Assembly (NCBI GenBank): GCA_964019135.1
Contig: OZ025260.1
Span: 29,072,254 to 29,136,253, forward strand
Source: Arenicola marina
Taxonomy: Eukaryota; Annelida; Polychaeta; Arenicolidae
Reading direction: 5' to 3'
Length of the DNA: 64,000 nt
In this document: piece by piece, positions 45,106-58,587 of the stretch
Layout of the letters: the number at the start of each line of letters is the position of its first letter
How positions within the stretch are numbered: the stretch's first letter is position 1
Notes under the pieces: model-generated
Seen by the model: only the letters and a program-made list of their open reading frames with translations
What the model was told of the DNA's origin: nothing
Database searches by the model: none
Program-made: the position numbers and the translations under genes

Positions 45106-45300
45106 TCACATATCCGCCCCACTAGAAGGTAGGCAGCACGTACAGGCCGTTGATGCTAGGCATTGTCGTGGAGTATAAGTTTCCCTGTCTCGTAGGGTCT
45201 CGATCAGATCCCGTAGTGACTGTACATCCCTGACTCGAACCGCCCTGCTACCAAGGACACTATCCTTGCTGCTACCCGTGTAATCGACAATCGTTGCCAT
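45106..45300 (-). CDS. Candidate upstream coding exon of PDE2A (donor unresolved)
   Basis: The ATG at 45298-45300 sits in a near-ideal Kozak context (GTCGCCATGG). It opens MATIVDYTGSSKDSVLG, then VRVRDVQSLRDLIETL. The pattern V-x-D-V-x-S-L-R-x-x-I-x-E-x-L resembles VIDISGLQRAVKEAL near the vertebrate PDE2A N-terminus, just before the segment encoded by exon 1. No phase-0 donor lies after this stretch. Available donors (T|GTACGT, phase 1) would need one more exon before 43447, and the GTCAGG or GTACAG donors would cut the helix. This is an inference from short similarity; the frame itself ends at 45106. Confidence 0.35.
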   Translation of the reverse strand: MATIVDYTGSSKDSVLGSRAVRVRDVQSLRDLIETLRDRETYTPRQCLASTACTCCLPSSGADM

Positions 45301-45306
45301 GGCGAC
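45293..45306. promoter_or_regulatory. X-box-like palindrome
   Basis: GTTGCCATGGCGAC is one base from the canonical RFX X-box GTTGCCATGGCAAC. It overlaps the candidate start codon at 45300, so the match may simply reflect the Kozak context. Confidence 0.3.
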
Positions 45307-45960
45307 ATGGCATAGAACAATGAAACATGACGTCACGCACAAAAGAATTGTAGTTATAGCTTTAAGGCAGTCCCGCTGTCTGGCGTTACCTGCATGCAAT
45401 ACCGGTATAAGTAAAATATTTATTTGTTTTATATGTGATTTTCTTTGGTATCATTGTACCAAAATGTGTTCTTTGCCTTCTTGGACAAGAAACCCATTCA
45501 GTAAAACATGGCCAATCGTATCTGCAGTGGCGCCATCTAGTGGCCATACTGGGAAGGTTTTATCTATCGGTTCCATTTGTTGACGGTTCGTATCCCACCC
45601 TGTCGTCTGCTAGGCCTTAATAGACCAAACTATCGTTTATCTAACCACAGGTGTGGCTCCAAGATTTCGTCAACGGGGCGGAAGGTGACGATTTCGTCAG
45701 GGTAGGGTGGGGGGGGGGCGGTGGCGGCGGGGGGGGGGGGCTGTACAGGTCAAAGTATAGAACGGTCTCATGGTTATAATTAGGCCGTGGGTAAATCGAC
45801 CGAAAGAGGACCAGTAAGCGTTATACATATGTATTTCACACTGTTATTGTGTCGTCATTTTCGTATATGGGTTGACCAAATTGTGTACTTTTTATGAAAA
45901 TTGTGCCTTCTGTTCGGGGTATCTGTTGAAGATGAAGGAGGATGAAAATGTCATCTGCTT

Positions 45961-46810
45961 AAGGTTACACACCAATAGGTCGTGCGTAGAAAAGTATATA
46001 CCGTCAAGTAGTGCCTAAAATATGGTCGTATATCAAGGTTATATGGTTACTAATTATTTTTGTCTTGGCAGATATTGTTTATTTTACTAATGTTTGGCCA
46101 GGATAATGCCTGTTCAATTAATCTGTGACGTATTTATTGATGCATGCGGATGTTACGGGTGCGTGGTTCGGTCGAACTAACCACATGCTGATTCTCAGGG
46201 TCTCTAATTTTCGGCGGGTTGTGCTAGGGGGGGGGGGGGGGGTGGGTGTCATACTATGGGCTGTAGCAAAAAATATCGCACGTCAACCTATGTTTTGCTT
46301 GGTTTTAAAATAATTGGATAAGTTGGATAATTGCTGGTTACACACCAATAGGAACCATCCCCATGATAAGCAATGGAAAAACCCAAATTTTCAACCCCAT
46401 GCCAGAGAAAAATCGGTAACCATGTTTGACTATGTGGGCCATAGGAAATTATAGAGCAATTATCCAACTTTATTTTAAAACCAAGCAAAACATAGGTTGA
46501 CGTGCGATATTTTTTGCTACAGCCCATAGTATGACACCCCACCCTAGCGCAACCCGCCGAAAATTAGAGACCCTGAGAATCAGCATGTGGTTAGTTCGAC
46601 CGAACCACGCACCCGTAACATCCGCATGCATCATTAAATACGTCACAGATTAATTGAACAGGCATTATCCCGGCCAAACGTTGGTAAAATAAACAATATC
46701 TGCCAAGACAAAAATAATTAGTAACCATATAACCTTGATATACGACCATATTTTAGGCACTACTTGACGGTATATACTTTTCTACGCACGACCTATTGGT
46801 GTGTAACCTT
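45961..46810. mobile_element. 850-bp foldback element
   Basis: The arms 45961-46335 and 46455-46810 are inverted copies that differ by few substitutions and a poly-G expansion in the left arm. The ends read AAGGTTACACACCAATAGG. The loop (46336-46454) starts with another copy of that terminus. TTAA occurs next to the left end and TTTAAA next to the right, hinting at TTAA-type insertion. No transposase is present. Confidence 0.85.
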
Positions 46811-47392
46811 TAAATGGCCCGCATACCTACCTACCTGCCTAGTTGCACATGCCATGTTTCTTGGCAACGATATATGGTATCAAAAAGGCGACTGGCCAAA
46901 TATATGTGGAAAGGCTTGCGATTTGCAGACAGTCTGCTTTACTTTACTTATGGTTAGTCCAACAGCCCCCCGGCCTACCCCTCTGGCATCCACACCCCTA
47001 CAGCCCCCAGCCCTACCCTCTCACACCTACATCCCTCAGGCCTATCCCTCCCATACTCATACCCCTTCCCCTCTCACACCCTCACGCCTGCAGCTTCCAG
47101 GCCTACCCTCTCTTTCACCCACATATATCTACATCCCCCAGCCCTACCCCCCGGGCTCTACCCCTCCACACCGCCCACCCACCAGTGTGGGAGTGACCCT
47201 GTGTCGGCGGCCGGTGACGACCCCCCGCACGGTTCCGCCCTGTCCGTAATGGAGGCCAAGTAATGAACATGGTGCGTCAGGGCGTCAGTGTCACCATCGG
47301 CGACTCCACCCGTCCGACCGACACACTAACTGCCGCCTCCACGCGTCCAACCGACACTCCGACTGCCTTGTGGATCAGTAACAGCGTCTGAG
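46811..47392. other. C-rich unique sequence, no gene recognised
   Basis: The plus strand contains repeated CCC-rich words such as CCCTCTCACACC. No mobile element or exon could be supported. Confidence 0.35.
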
Positions 47393-47622
47393 GGGCCGGC
47401 GCGATAGCTCAGTGGGCTAGAGCCGTCGCATTGAGTGTTCTGGTCACCTGAGAGCCTAGCGGCACGTGAATCGATGGTTCGAGCCCTGCTGTGGCCATGT
47501 CTGTGTGGTCGCAGGATAAAAATCAAATGTCTTTCTTCGTAAAGAGTAAGGGTTTACCCCCGGGGACATGGCTCCAATCTCCCTTCTTTCTCCCATTGAC
47601 GCGATATGACCAAAATTGTGCA
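47393..47622 (+). mobile_element. tRNA-derived SINE, family A, best-preserved head
   Basis: GGGGCCGGCGCGATAGCTCA and GTGGGCTAGAGC (A box), ATGGTTCGAGCCC (B box), then the CTGTGGCCATGTCTGTGTGG and CCCATTGACGCGATATGACC blocks. The AACC-repeat tail is missing because a family B copy begins directly after. Confidence 0.9.
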
Positions 47623-47766
47623 CACTGGGCCAAGGAACCTTCCCGGTCCATGGGTCAAGAAATTGAAGAAGCGCGCCCCAGATTGGGTGCCTGAGCCCGG
47701 GTTCGAACCCAGGACCTGATTGATCTGCGGTCTAGTGCGATAACCACTAACACCAGGGAGACCCCC
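47623..47766 (-). mobile_element. tRNA-derived SINE, family B, joined to family A
   Basis: On the minus strand: GTCTCCCTGGTGTTAGTGG, GTCCTGGGTTCGAACCCGGG (B box) and a 3' part ending GTTCCTTGGCCCAGTGTG. It abuts the family A copy tail to tail. Confidence 0.88.
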
Positions 47767-47948
47767 TAACACAATGTGACAGGGCCTCATTTTTCACACC
47801 CAGCCATCATTCCCGCCCTAGACTAAAGACATAGTGTTGAAAGATCCACCACCACCACCACGCTGATAAGGCAACGCACGACTGTTGTGTTTTACTGAGG
47901 CGCCGTTGCCATGGCATACCCGCGTCTCATTTACTATTGTTAGTGTAA

Positions 47949-50900
47949 CAGGTGTGTCCACGGGTGTCTGTCTTGAGGACCACCCGCGTAGAGGTCAGTA
48001 CAGGTGTGTCCACGAGTGTCTGTCTTTAGGACCACTCGCGTAGAGGTCAGTACAGGTGTGTCCACGAGTGTCTGTCTTTAGTACCACCCGCGTAGAGGTC
48101 AGTACAGGTGTGTCCACGGGTGTCTGTCTATAGGACCACCCGCGTAGAGGTCAGTACAGGTGTCTCCACGAGTGCTGTCTTGAGGACCACCCGCGTAGAG
48201 GTCAGTACAGGTGTGTCCACGAGTGTCTGTCTTGAGGACCACCCTCGTAGAGGTCAGTACAGGTGTGTCCACGAGTGTCTGTCTTTAGGACCACCCGCGT
48301 AGAGGTCAGTACAGGTGTGTCCACGAGTGTCTGTCTTGAGGACCACCCGCGTAGAGGTCAGTACAGGTGTGTCCACGAGTGTCTGTCTATAGGACCACCC
48401 GCGTAGAGGTCAGTACAGGTGTGTCCACGAGTGTCTGTCTTGAGGACCACCCGCGTAGAGGTCAGTACAGGTGTGTCCACGGGTGTCTGTCTTTAGGACC
48501 ACCCGCGTAGAGGTCAGTACAGGTGTGTCCACGAGTGTCTGTCTATAGGACCACCCGCGTAGAGGTCAGTACAGGTGTCTCCACGAGTGTCTGTCTTGAG
48601 GACCACCCGCGTAGAGGTCAGTACAGGTGTGTCCACGAGTGTCTGTCTTGAGGACCACCCGCGTAGAGGTCAGTACAGGTGTGTCCACGAGTGTCTGTCT
48701 TGAGGACCACCCGCGTAGAGGTCAGTACAGGTGTGTCCACGAGTGTCTGTCTTGAGGACCACCCGCGTAGAGGTCAGTACAGGTGTGTCCACGGGTGTCT
48801 GTCTTTAGGACCACCCGCGTAGAGGTCAGTACAGGTGTGTCCACGAGTGTCTGTCTATAGGACCACCCGCGTAGAGGTCAGTACAGGTGTGTCCACGAGT
48901 GTCTGTCTTGAGGACCACCCGCGTAGAGGTCAGTACAGGTGTGTCCACGAGTGTCTGTCTATAGGACCACCCGCGTAGAGGTCAGTACAGGTGTGTCCAC
49001 GAGTGTCTGTCTTGAGGACCACCCGCGTAGAGGTCAGTACAGGTGTGTCCACGGGTGTCTGTCTTTAGGACCACCCGCGTAGAGGTCAGTACAGGTGTGT
49101 CCACGAGTGTCTGTCTATAGGACCACCCGCGTAGAGGTCAGTACAGGTGTGTCCACGAGTGTCTGTCTATAGGACCACCCGCGTAGAGGTCAGTACAGGT
49201 GTGTCCACGAGTGTCTGTCTTGAGGACCACCCGCGTAGAGGTCAGTACAGGTGTCTCCACGAGTGTCTGTCTTTAGAACCACCCGCGTAGAGGTCAGTAC
49301 AGGTGAGTCCACGGGTGTCTGTCTTTAGAACCACCCGCGTAGAGGTCAGTACAGGTGTGTCCACGAGTGTCTGTCTATAGGACCACCCGCGTAGAGGTCA
49401 GTACAGGTGTGTCCACGAGTGTCTGTCTATAGGACCACCCGCGTAGAGGTCAGTACAGGTGTGTCCACGAGTGTCTGTCTATAGGACCACCCGCGTAGAG
49501 GTCAGTACAGGTGTGTCCACGAGTGTCTGTCTATAGGACCACCCGCGTAGAGGTCAGTACAGGTGTGTCCACGAGTGTCTGTCTTTAGAACCACCCGCGT
49601 AGAGGTCAGTACAGGTGTCTCCACGAGTGTCTGTCTTTAGAACCACCCGTGTAGAGGTCAGTACAGGTGTGTCCACGAGTGTCTGTCTTTAGGACCACCC
49701 GCGTAGAGGTCAGTACAGGTGTGTTCACGAGTGTCTGTCTATAGGACCACCCGCGTAGAGGTCAGTACAGGTGTGTCCACGAGTGTCTGTCTTTAGAACC
49801 ACCCGCGTAGAGGTCAGTACAGGTGTCTCCACGAGTGTCTGTCTTTAGGCCCACCCGCGTAGAGGTCAGTACAGGTGTCTCCACGAGTGTCTGTCTTGAG
49901 GACCACCCGCGTAGAGGTCAGTACAGGTGTCTCCACGAGTGTCTGTCTTTAGGACCACCCACGTAGAGGTCAGTACAGGTGTCTCCACGAGTGTCTGTCT
50001 TTAGGACCACCCGCGTAGAGGTCAGTACAGGTGTCTCCACGAGTGTCTGTCTTTAGGACCACCCACGTAGAGGTCAGTACAGGTGTCTCCACGAGTGTCT
50101 GTCTTTAGTACCACCCGCGTAGAGGTCAGTACAGGTGTGTTCACGAGTGTCTGTCTATAGGACCACCCGCGTAGAGGTCAGTACAGGTGTGTCCACGAGT
50201 GTCTGTCTTTAGAACCACCCGCGTAGAGGTCAGTACAGGTGTCTCCACGAGTGTCTGTCTTGAGGACCACCCTCGTAGAGGTCAGTACAGGTGTGTCCAC
50301 GAGTGTCTGTCTATAGGACCACCCGCGTAGAGGTCAGTACAGGTGTGTCCACGGGTGTCTGTCTTGAGGACCACCCGCGTAGAGGTCAGTACAGGTGTGT
50401 CCACGAGTGTGTCTTTAGGACCACCCGTGTAGAGGTCAGTACAGGTGTGTCCACGAGTGTCTGTCTATAGGACCACCCGCGTAGAGGTCAGTACAGGTGT
50501 GTCCACGAGTGTCTGTCTTGAGGACCACCCGCGTAGAGGTCAGTACAGGTGTGTCCACGGGTGTCTGTCTTGAGGACCACCCGCGTAGAGGTCAGTACAG
50601 GTGTGTCCACGAGTGTCTGTCTTGAGGACCACCCGCGTAGAGGTCAGTACAGGTGTGTCCACGAGTGTCTGTCTTGAGGACCACCCGCGTAGAGGTCAGT
50701 ACAGGTGTGTCCACGGGTGTCTGTCTTGAGGACCACCCGCGTAGAGGTCAGTACAGGTGTGTCCACGAGTGTCTGTCTTGAGGACCACCCGCGTAGAGGT
50801 CAGTACAGGTGTGTCCACGAGTGTGTCTTTAGGACCACCCGTGTAGAGGTCAGTACAGGTGTGTCCACGAGTGTCTGTCTATAGGACCACCCGCGTAGAG

Positions 50901-51877
50901 GTCAGTACAGGTGTGTCCACGAGTGTCTGTCTTGAGGACCACCCGCGTAGAGGTCAGTACAGGTGGGTCCACGAGTGTCTGTCTATAGGACCACCCGCGT
51001 AGAGGTCAGTACAGGCGAGTCCACGGGTGTCTGTCTTTCGTACCACCCGAGTGCAGGTCAGTACAGGTGTGTCCACGAGTGTCTGTCTTTAGAACCACCC
51101 GCGAAGAGGTCAGTACAGGTTTGTCCACGGGTGTCTGTCTTTCGTACCACCCGAGTGCAGGTCAGTACAGGCGTGTCCACGAGTGTCTGTCTTCAGAACC
51201 ACCCGCGAAGAGGTCAGTACAGGTGTGTCCACGAGTGTCTGTCTTTAGAACCACCCGCGAAGAGGTCAGTACAGGTGTGTCCACGGGTGTCTGTCATTAG
51301 AACCACCCGTGTAGAGGTCAGTATAGGTGTGTCCTCGAGTGTCTGTCTTTCGTACCACCCGCGTAGAGGTCAGTACAGGTGAGTCCACGTGTGTCTGTCT
51401 TTAGAACCACCCGTGTAGAGGTCAGTACAGGTGTGTCCACGGGTGTCTGTCTTTAGAACCACCCGTGTAGAGGTCAGTACAGGTGTGTCCTCGAGTGTCT
51501 GTCTTTCGGACCACCCGTGTAGAGGTCAGTACAGGTGTGTCCTCGAGTGTCTGTCTTTCGTACCACCCGCGAAGAGGTCAGTTCAGGTGTGTCCACGGGT
51601 GTCTGTTTTTAGAACCACCCGCGTAGAGGTCAGTACAGGTGAGTCCACGGGTGTCTGTCTTTAGAACCACCCGTGTAGAGGTCAGCACAGGTGTGTCCAC
51701 GAGTGTCTGTCTTTCGTACCACCCGTGTAGAGGTCAGTACAGGTGTGTCCACGGGTTTCTGTCTTTAGAACCACCCGCGTAGAGGTCAGTACAGGTGTGT
51801 CCACGGGTGTCTGTCTTTAGGACCACCCGCGTAGAGGTCAGTACAGGTGTGTCCACGGGTGTCTGTCTTTAGGACCA
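47949..51877. repeat. 52-bp minisatellite
   Basis: About 75 copies of a 52-bp unit with GTGTGTCCACGAGTGTCTGT, CTTGAGGACCACCCGCGTAG and AGGTCAGTACAG. The right end (after about 51000) is more diverged (GCGAAGAGG, GTGCAGG variants), as expected at an older array edge. Confidence 0.97.
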
Positions 51878-54800
51878 TTATCATTGCACCAGCCCTCCAC
51901 TAAACCACATTATCATTGCACCAGCCTTCCACTAACCCACATTATCATTGCACCACCCCTCCACTAACCCACATTATCATTGCACCACCCCTCCACTAAA
52001 CCACATTATCATTGCACCACCCCTCCACTAACCCACATTATCATTGCACCAGCCCTCCACTAACCCACATTATCATTGCACCACCCCTCCACTAACCAAC
52101 ATTATCATTGCACCAGCCCTCCACTAACCCACATTATCATTGCACCACCCCTCCACTAAACCACATTATCATTGCACCACCCCTCCACTAACCCACATTA
52201 TCATTGCACCAGCCCTCCACTAACCCACATTATCATTGCACCACCCCTCCACTAACCCACATTATCATTGCACCACCCCTCCACTAACCCACATTATCAT
52301 TGCACCAGCCCTCCACTAAACCACATTATCATTGCACCACCCCTCCACTAACCCACATTATCATTGCACCAGCCCTCCACTAACCGACATTATCATTGCA
52401 CCACACCTCCACTAAACCACATTATCATTGCACCACCCCTCCACTAACCCACATTATCATTGCACCACCCCTCCACTAACCCACATTATCATTGCACCAG
52501 CCCTCCACTAAACCACATTATCATTGCACCACCCCTCCACTAAACCACATTATCATTGCACCACCCCTCCACTAACCCACATTATCATTGCACCACCCCT
52601 CCACTAACCCACATTATCATTGCACCACACCTCCACTAACCCACATTATCATTGCACCAGCCCTCCACTAAACCACATTATCATTGCACCACCCCTCCAC
52701 TAACCCACATTATCATTGCACCACCCCTCCACTAACCCACATTATCATTGCACCACCCCTCCACTAACCCACATTATCATTGCACCAGCCCTCCACTAAA
52801 CCACATTATCATTGCACCACCCCTCCACTAACCCACATTATCATTGCACCAGCCCTCCACTAACCGACATTATCATTGCACCACCCATTCACTAACCAAC
52901 ATTATCATTGCACCAGCCCTCCACTAACCCACATTATCATTGCACCACCCCTCCACTAAACCACATTATCATTGCACCACCCCTCCACTAACCCACATTA
53001 TCATTGCACCAGCCCTCCACTAACCCACATTATCATTGCACCACCCCTCCACTAACCGACATTATCATTGCACCACCCCTCCACTAACCCACATTATCAT
53101 TGCACCACCCCTCCACTAACCCATATGATCATTGCACCACCCCTCCACTAACCTACATTATCATTGCACCAGCCCTCCACTAACCCACATTATTATTGCA
53201 CCACCCCTCCACTAACCCACATTATCATCGCACCACCCCTCCACTAACCGACATTATCATTGCACCACCCCTCCACTAACCGACATTATCATTGCACCAG
53301 CCCTCCACTAACCAACATTATCATTGCACCACCCCTCCACTAACCAACATTATCATTGCACCACCCCTCCACTAACCAACATTATCATTGCACCACCCCT
53401 CTACTAACCCACATTATCATTGCACCACCCCTCCACTAACCAACATTATCATTGCACCACCCCTCCACTAACCAACATTATCATTGCACCACCCCTCTAC
53501 TAACCCACATTATCATTGCACCACCCCTCTACTAACCCACATTATCATTGCACCACCCCTCTACTAACCCACATTATCATTGCACCACACCTCCACTAAC
53601 CCACATTATCATTGCACCACCCCTCCACTAACCCATATGATCATTGCACCACCCCTCCACTAACCTACATTATCATTGCACCAGCCCTCCACTAACCCAC
53701 ATTATTATTGCACCACCCCTCCACTAACCCACATTATCATCGCACCACCCCTCCACTAACCAACATTATCATTGCACCAGCCCTCCACTAACCCACATTA
53801 TCATTGCACCACCCCTCCACTAACCCATATGATCATTGCACCACCCCCCCACTAACCTACATTATCATTGCACCAGCCCTCCACTAACCCACATTATTAT
53901 TGCACCACCCCTCCACTAACCCACATTATCATCGCACCACCCCTCCACTAACCAACATTATCATTGCACCAGCCCTCCACTAACCAACATTATCATTGCA
54001 CCACCCCTCCACTAACCAACATTATCATTGCACCACCCCTCCACTAACCAACATTATCATTGCACCACCCCTCCACTAACCAACATTATCATTGCACCAC
54101 CCCTCCACTAACCAACATTATCATTGCACCACCCCTCTACTAACCCACATTATCATCGCACCACCCCTCCACTAACCAACATTATCATTGCACCACCCCT
54201 CCACTAACCAACATTATCATTGCACCACCCCTCTACTAACCCACATTATCATTGCACCACCCCTCCACTAACCCACATTATCATTGCACCACCCCTCCAC
54301 TAACCAACATTATCATTGCACCAGCCCTCCACTAACCAACATTATCGTTGCTCCAGCCCTCCACTAACCCACATTATCATTGCACCAGCCCTCCACTAAC
54401 CCACATTATCATTGCACCAGCCCTCCACTAACCCACATTATCATTGCACCAGCCCTCCACTAACCCACATTATCATTGCACCAGCCCTCCACTAACCAAC
54501 ATTATCGTTGCACCACCCCTCCACTAACCCACATTATCATTGCACCACACCTCCACTAACCCACATTATCATTGCACCACCCCTCCACTAACCCATATTA
54601 TCATTGCACCAGCCCTCCACTAACCCACATTATCATTGCACCAGCCCTCCACTAACCCACATTATCAACGCACCACCCCTCCACTAACCCACATTATCAT
54701 TGCACCAGCCCTCCACTAACCCACATTATCATTGCACCAGCCCTCCACTAACCCACATTATCATCGCACCACCCCTCCACTAACCCACATTATCATTGCA

Positions 54801-57800
54801 CCAGCCCTCCACTAACCCACATTATCATTGCACCACCCCTCCACTAACCCACATTATCATCGCACCACCCCTCCACTAACATACATTATCATTGCACCAG
54901 CCCTCCACTAACCCACATTATGATTGCACCACCCCTCCACTAACCCACATTATCATCGCACCATCCCTCCACTAACCCACATTATCATTGCACCACCCCT
55001 CCACTAACCCACATTATCATTGCACCAGCCCTCCAGTAACCCACATTATCATTGCACCACCCCTCCACTAACACACATTATCATTGCACCACCCCTCCAC
55101 TAACACACATTATCATTGCACCAGCCCTCCACTAACCCACATTATCATTGCACCAGCCCTCCACTAACCCACATTATTATTGCACCAGCCCTCCACTAAC
55201 CCACATTATCGTTGCACCACCCCTCCACTAACCCACAATATCATTGCACCACACCTCCACTAACCAACATTATCATTGCACCACCCCTCCACTAACCCAT
55301 ATTATGATTGCACCACCCCTCCACTAACCCACATTATCATCGCACCACCCCTCCACTAACCCACATTATCATTGCACCAGCCCTCCACTAACTCACATTA
55401 TCATCGCACCACCCCTCCACTAACCCACATTATCATTGCACCAGCCCTCCACTAACCCACATTATCATTGCACCAGCCCTCCACTAACCCACATTATCAT
55501 TGCACCACCCCTCCACTAACCCACATTATCATCGCACCACCCCTCCACTAATCCACATTATCATTGCACCACCCCTCCACTAACCCACATTATGATTGCA
55601 CCACCCCTCCACTAACCCACATTATCATCGCACCACCCCTCCACTAACCCACATTATCATTGCACCACCCCTCCACTAGCCCACATTATCATTGCACCAC
55701 ACCTCCACTAACCCACATTATCATTGCACCACCCCTCCAGTAACCCACATTATCATTGCACCACCCCTCCACTAACACACATTATCATTGCACCACCCCT
55801 ACACTAACACACATTATCATTGAACCAGCCCTCCACTAACCCACATTATCATTGCACCAACGCTCCACTAACCCACATTATCATTGCACCAACGCTCCAC
55901 TAAACCACATTATCATTGCACCAGCCTTCCACTAACCCACATTATCATTGCACCACCCCTCCACTAACCCACATTATCATTGCACCACCCCTTCACTAAC
56001 CAACATTATCATTGCACCAGCCCTCCACTAACCCACATTATCATTGCACCACCCCTCCACTAAACCACATTATCATTGCACCAGCCCTCCACTAACCGAC
56101 ATTATCATTGCACCACCCTTCCACGAACCCACATTATCATTGCATTACCCCTTCACTTACCCACATTATCATTGCACCAGCCCTCCACTAACCCACATTA
56201 TCATTGCACCACCCCTCCACTAACCGACATTATCATTGCACCACCCCTCCACTAACCCACATTATCATTGCACCAGCCCTCCACTAACCCACATTATCAT
56301 TGCACCAGCCCTCCACTAACCCACATTATCATTGCACCAGCCCTCCACTAACCAACATTATCGTTGCACCACCCCTCCACTAACCCACATTATCATTGCA
56401 CCACACCTCCACTAACCCACATTATCATTGCACCACCCCTCCACTAACCCATATTATCATTGCACCACCCCTCCACTAACCCACATTATCATTGCACCAG
56501 CCCTCCACTAACCCACATTATCATCGCACCACCCCTCCACTAACCCACATTATCATTGCACCAGCCCTCCACTAACCCACATTATCATTGCACCACCCCT
56601 CCACTAACCCACATTATCATCGCACCACCCCTCCACTAACATACATTATCATTGCACCAGCCCTCCACTAACCCACATTATGATTGCACCACCCCTCCAC
56701 TAACCAACATTATCATCGCACCATCCCTCCACTAACCCACATTATCATTGCACCACCCCTCCACTAACCCACATTATCATTGCACCAGCCCTCCAGTAAC
56801 CCACATTATCATTGCACCACCCCTCCACTAACACACATTATCATTGCACCACCGATCCACTAACACACATTATCATTGCACCAGCCCTCCACTAACCCAC
56901 ATTATTATTGCACCAGCCCTCCACTAACCCACATTATTATTGCACCAGCCCTCCACTAACCCACATTATCGTTGCACCACCCCTCCACTAACCCACATTA
57001 TCATTGCACCACCGATCCACTAACACACATTATCATTGCACCAGCCCTCCACTAACCCACATTATTATTGCACCAGCCCTCCACTAACCCACATTATTAT
57101 TGCACCAGCCCTCCACTAACCCACATTATCGTTGCACCACCCCTCCACTAACCCACAGTATCATTGCACCACACCTCCACTAACCAACATTATCATCGCA
57201 CCACCCCTCCACTAACCCACATTATCATCGCACCACCCCTCCACTAACCCACATTATCATTGCACCAGCCCTCCACTAACTCACATTATCATCGCACCAC
57301 CCCTCCACTAACCCACATTATCATTGCACCAGCCCTCCAGTAACCCACATTATCATTGCACCAGCCCTCCAGTAACCCACATTATCATTGCACCACCCCT
57401 CCACTAACACACATTATCATTGCACCACCCCTCCACTAACCCACATTATCATTGCACCAGCCCTCCACTAACCCACATTATTATTGCACCAGCCCTCCAC
57501 TAACCCACATTATCGTTGCACCACCCCTCCACTAACCCACATTATCATTGCACCACACCTCCACTAACCAACATTATCATTGCACCACCCCTCCACTAAT
57601 CCACATTATCATTGCACCAGCCCTCCACTAACCCACATTATCATTGCACCAGCCCTCCACTAACTCACATTATCATCGCACCACCCCTCCACTAACCCAC
57701 ATTATCATTGCACCAGCCCTCCACTAACCCACATTATCATTGCACCAGCCCTCCACTAACCCACATTATCATTGCACCACCCCTCCACTAACCCACATTA

Positions 57801-58587
57801 TCATCGCACCACCCCTCCACTAACCCACATTATCATTGCACCAGCCCTCCACTAACTCACATTATCATCGCACCACCCCTCCACTAACCCACATTATCAT
57901 TGCACCAGCCCTCCACTAACCCACATTATCATTGCACCAGCCCTCCACTAACCCACATTATCATTGCACCACCCCTCCACTAACCCACATTATCATCGCA
58001 CCACTCCTCCACTAATCCACATTATCATTGCACCACCCCTCCACTAACCCACATTATCATTGCACCACCCCTCCACTAACCCACATTATCGTTGCACCAC
58101 CCCTCCACTAACCCACATTATCCTTGCACCACACCTCCACTAACCCACATTATCATTGCACCACCCCTCCAGTAACCCACATTATCATTGCACCACCCCT
58201 CCACTAACACACATTATCATTGCACCACCCCTACACTAACACACATTATCATTGAACCAGCCCTCCACTAACCCACATTATCATTGCACCAACGCTCCAC
58301 TAACCCACATTATCATTGCACCAGCCCTCCACTAACCCACATTATCATTGCACCACCCCTCCACTAACCCACATTATCATTGCACCAGCCCTCCACTAAC
58401 CCACATTATCATTGCACCAGCCCTCCACTAACCCACATTATCATTGCACCAGCCCTCCACTAACCCACATTATCATTGCACCACCCCTCCACTAACCCAC
58501 ATTATCATTGCACCAGCCCTCAACTAACCCACATTATCATTGCACCAGCCCTCCACTAACCCACATTATCATTGCACCACCCCTCCA
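51878..58587. repeat. 32-bp minisatellite, largest array
   Basis: About 209 copies of CCCTCCACTAACCCACATTA plus TCATTGCACCAC or CCAG. It abuts the 52-bp array with no unique sequence between. Rare variants recur as blocks (GAACCAGCCC at about 55822 and 58255), showing long internal duplications. Confidence 0.97.

Noticed and set aside
45190..45250. B-box-like GGTTCGAGTCA on the minus strand
   Set aside because: No matching A box at proper spacing and no similarity to the SINE families; it falls within the candidate coding frame.
47185..47265. Possible exon on the minus strand in C-rich sequence
   Set aside because: Several frames open, none similar to PDE2A; the composition explains it.
47393..47480. 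tRNA gene
   Set aside because: A- and B-box-like sequences are present, but the element continues into the SINE body shared by five other copies, and a clean cloverleaf is not apparent.
51878..58587. CRISPR-like regular repeats
   Set aside because: The 32-bp units are contiguous with no unique spacers, and the DNA is eukaryotic.
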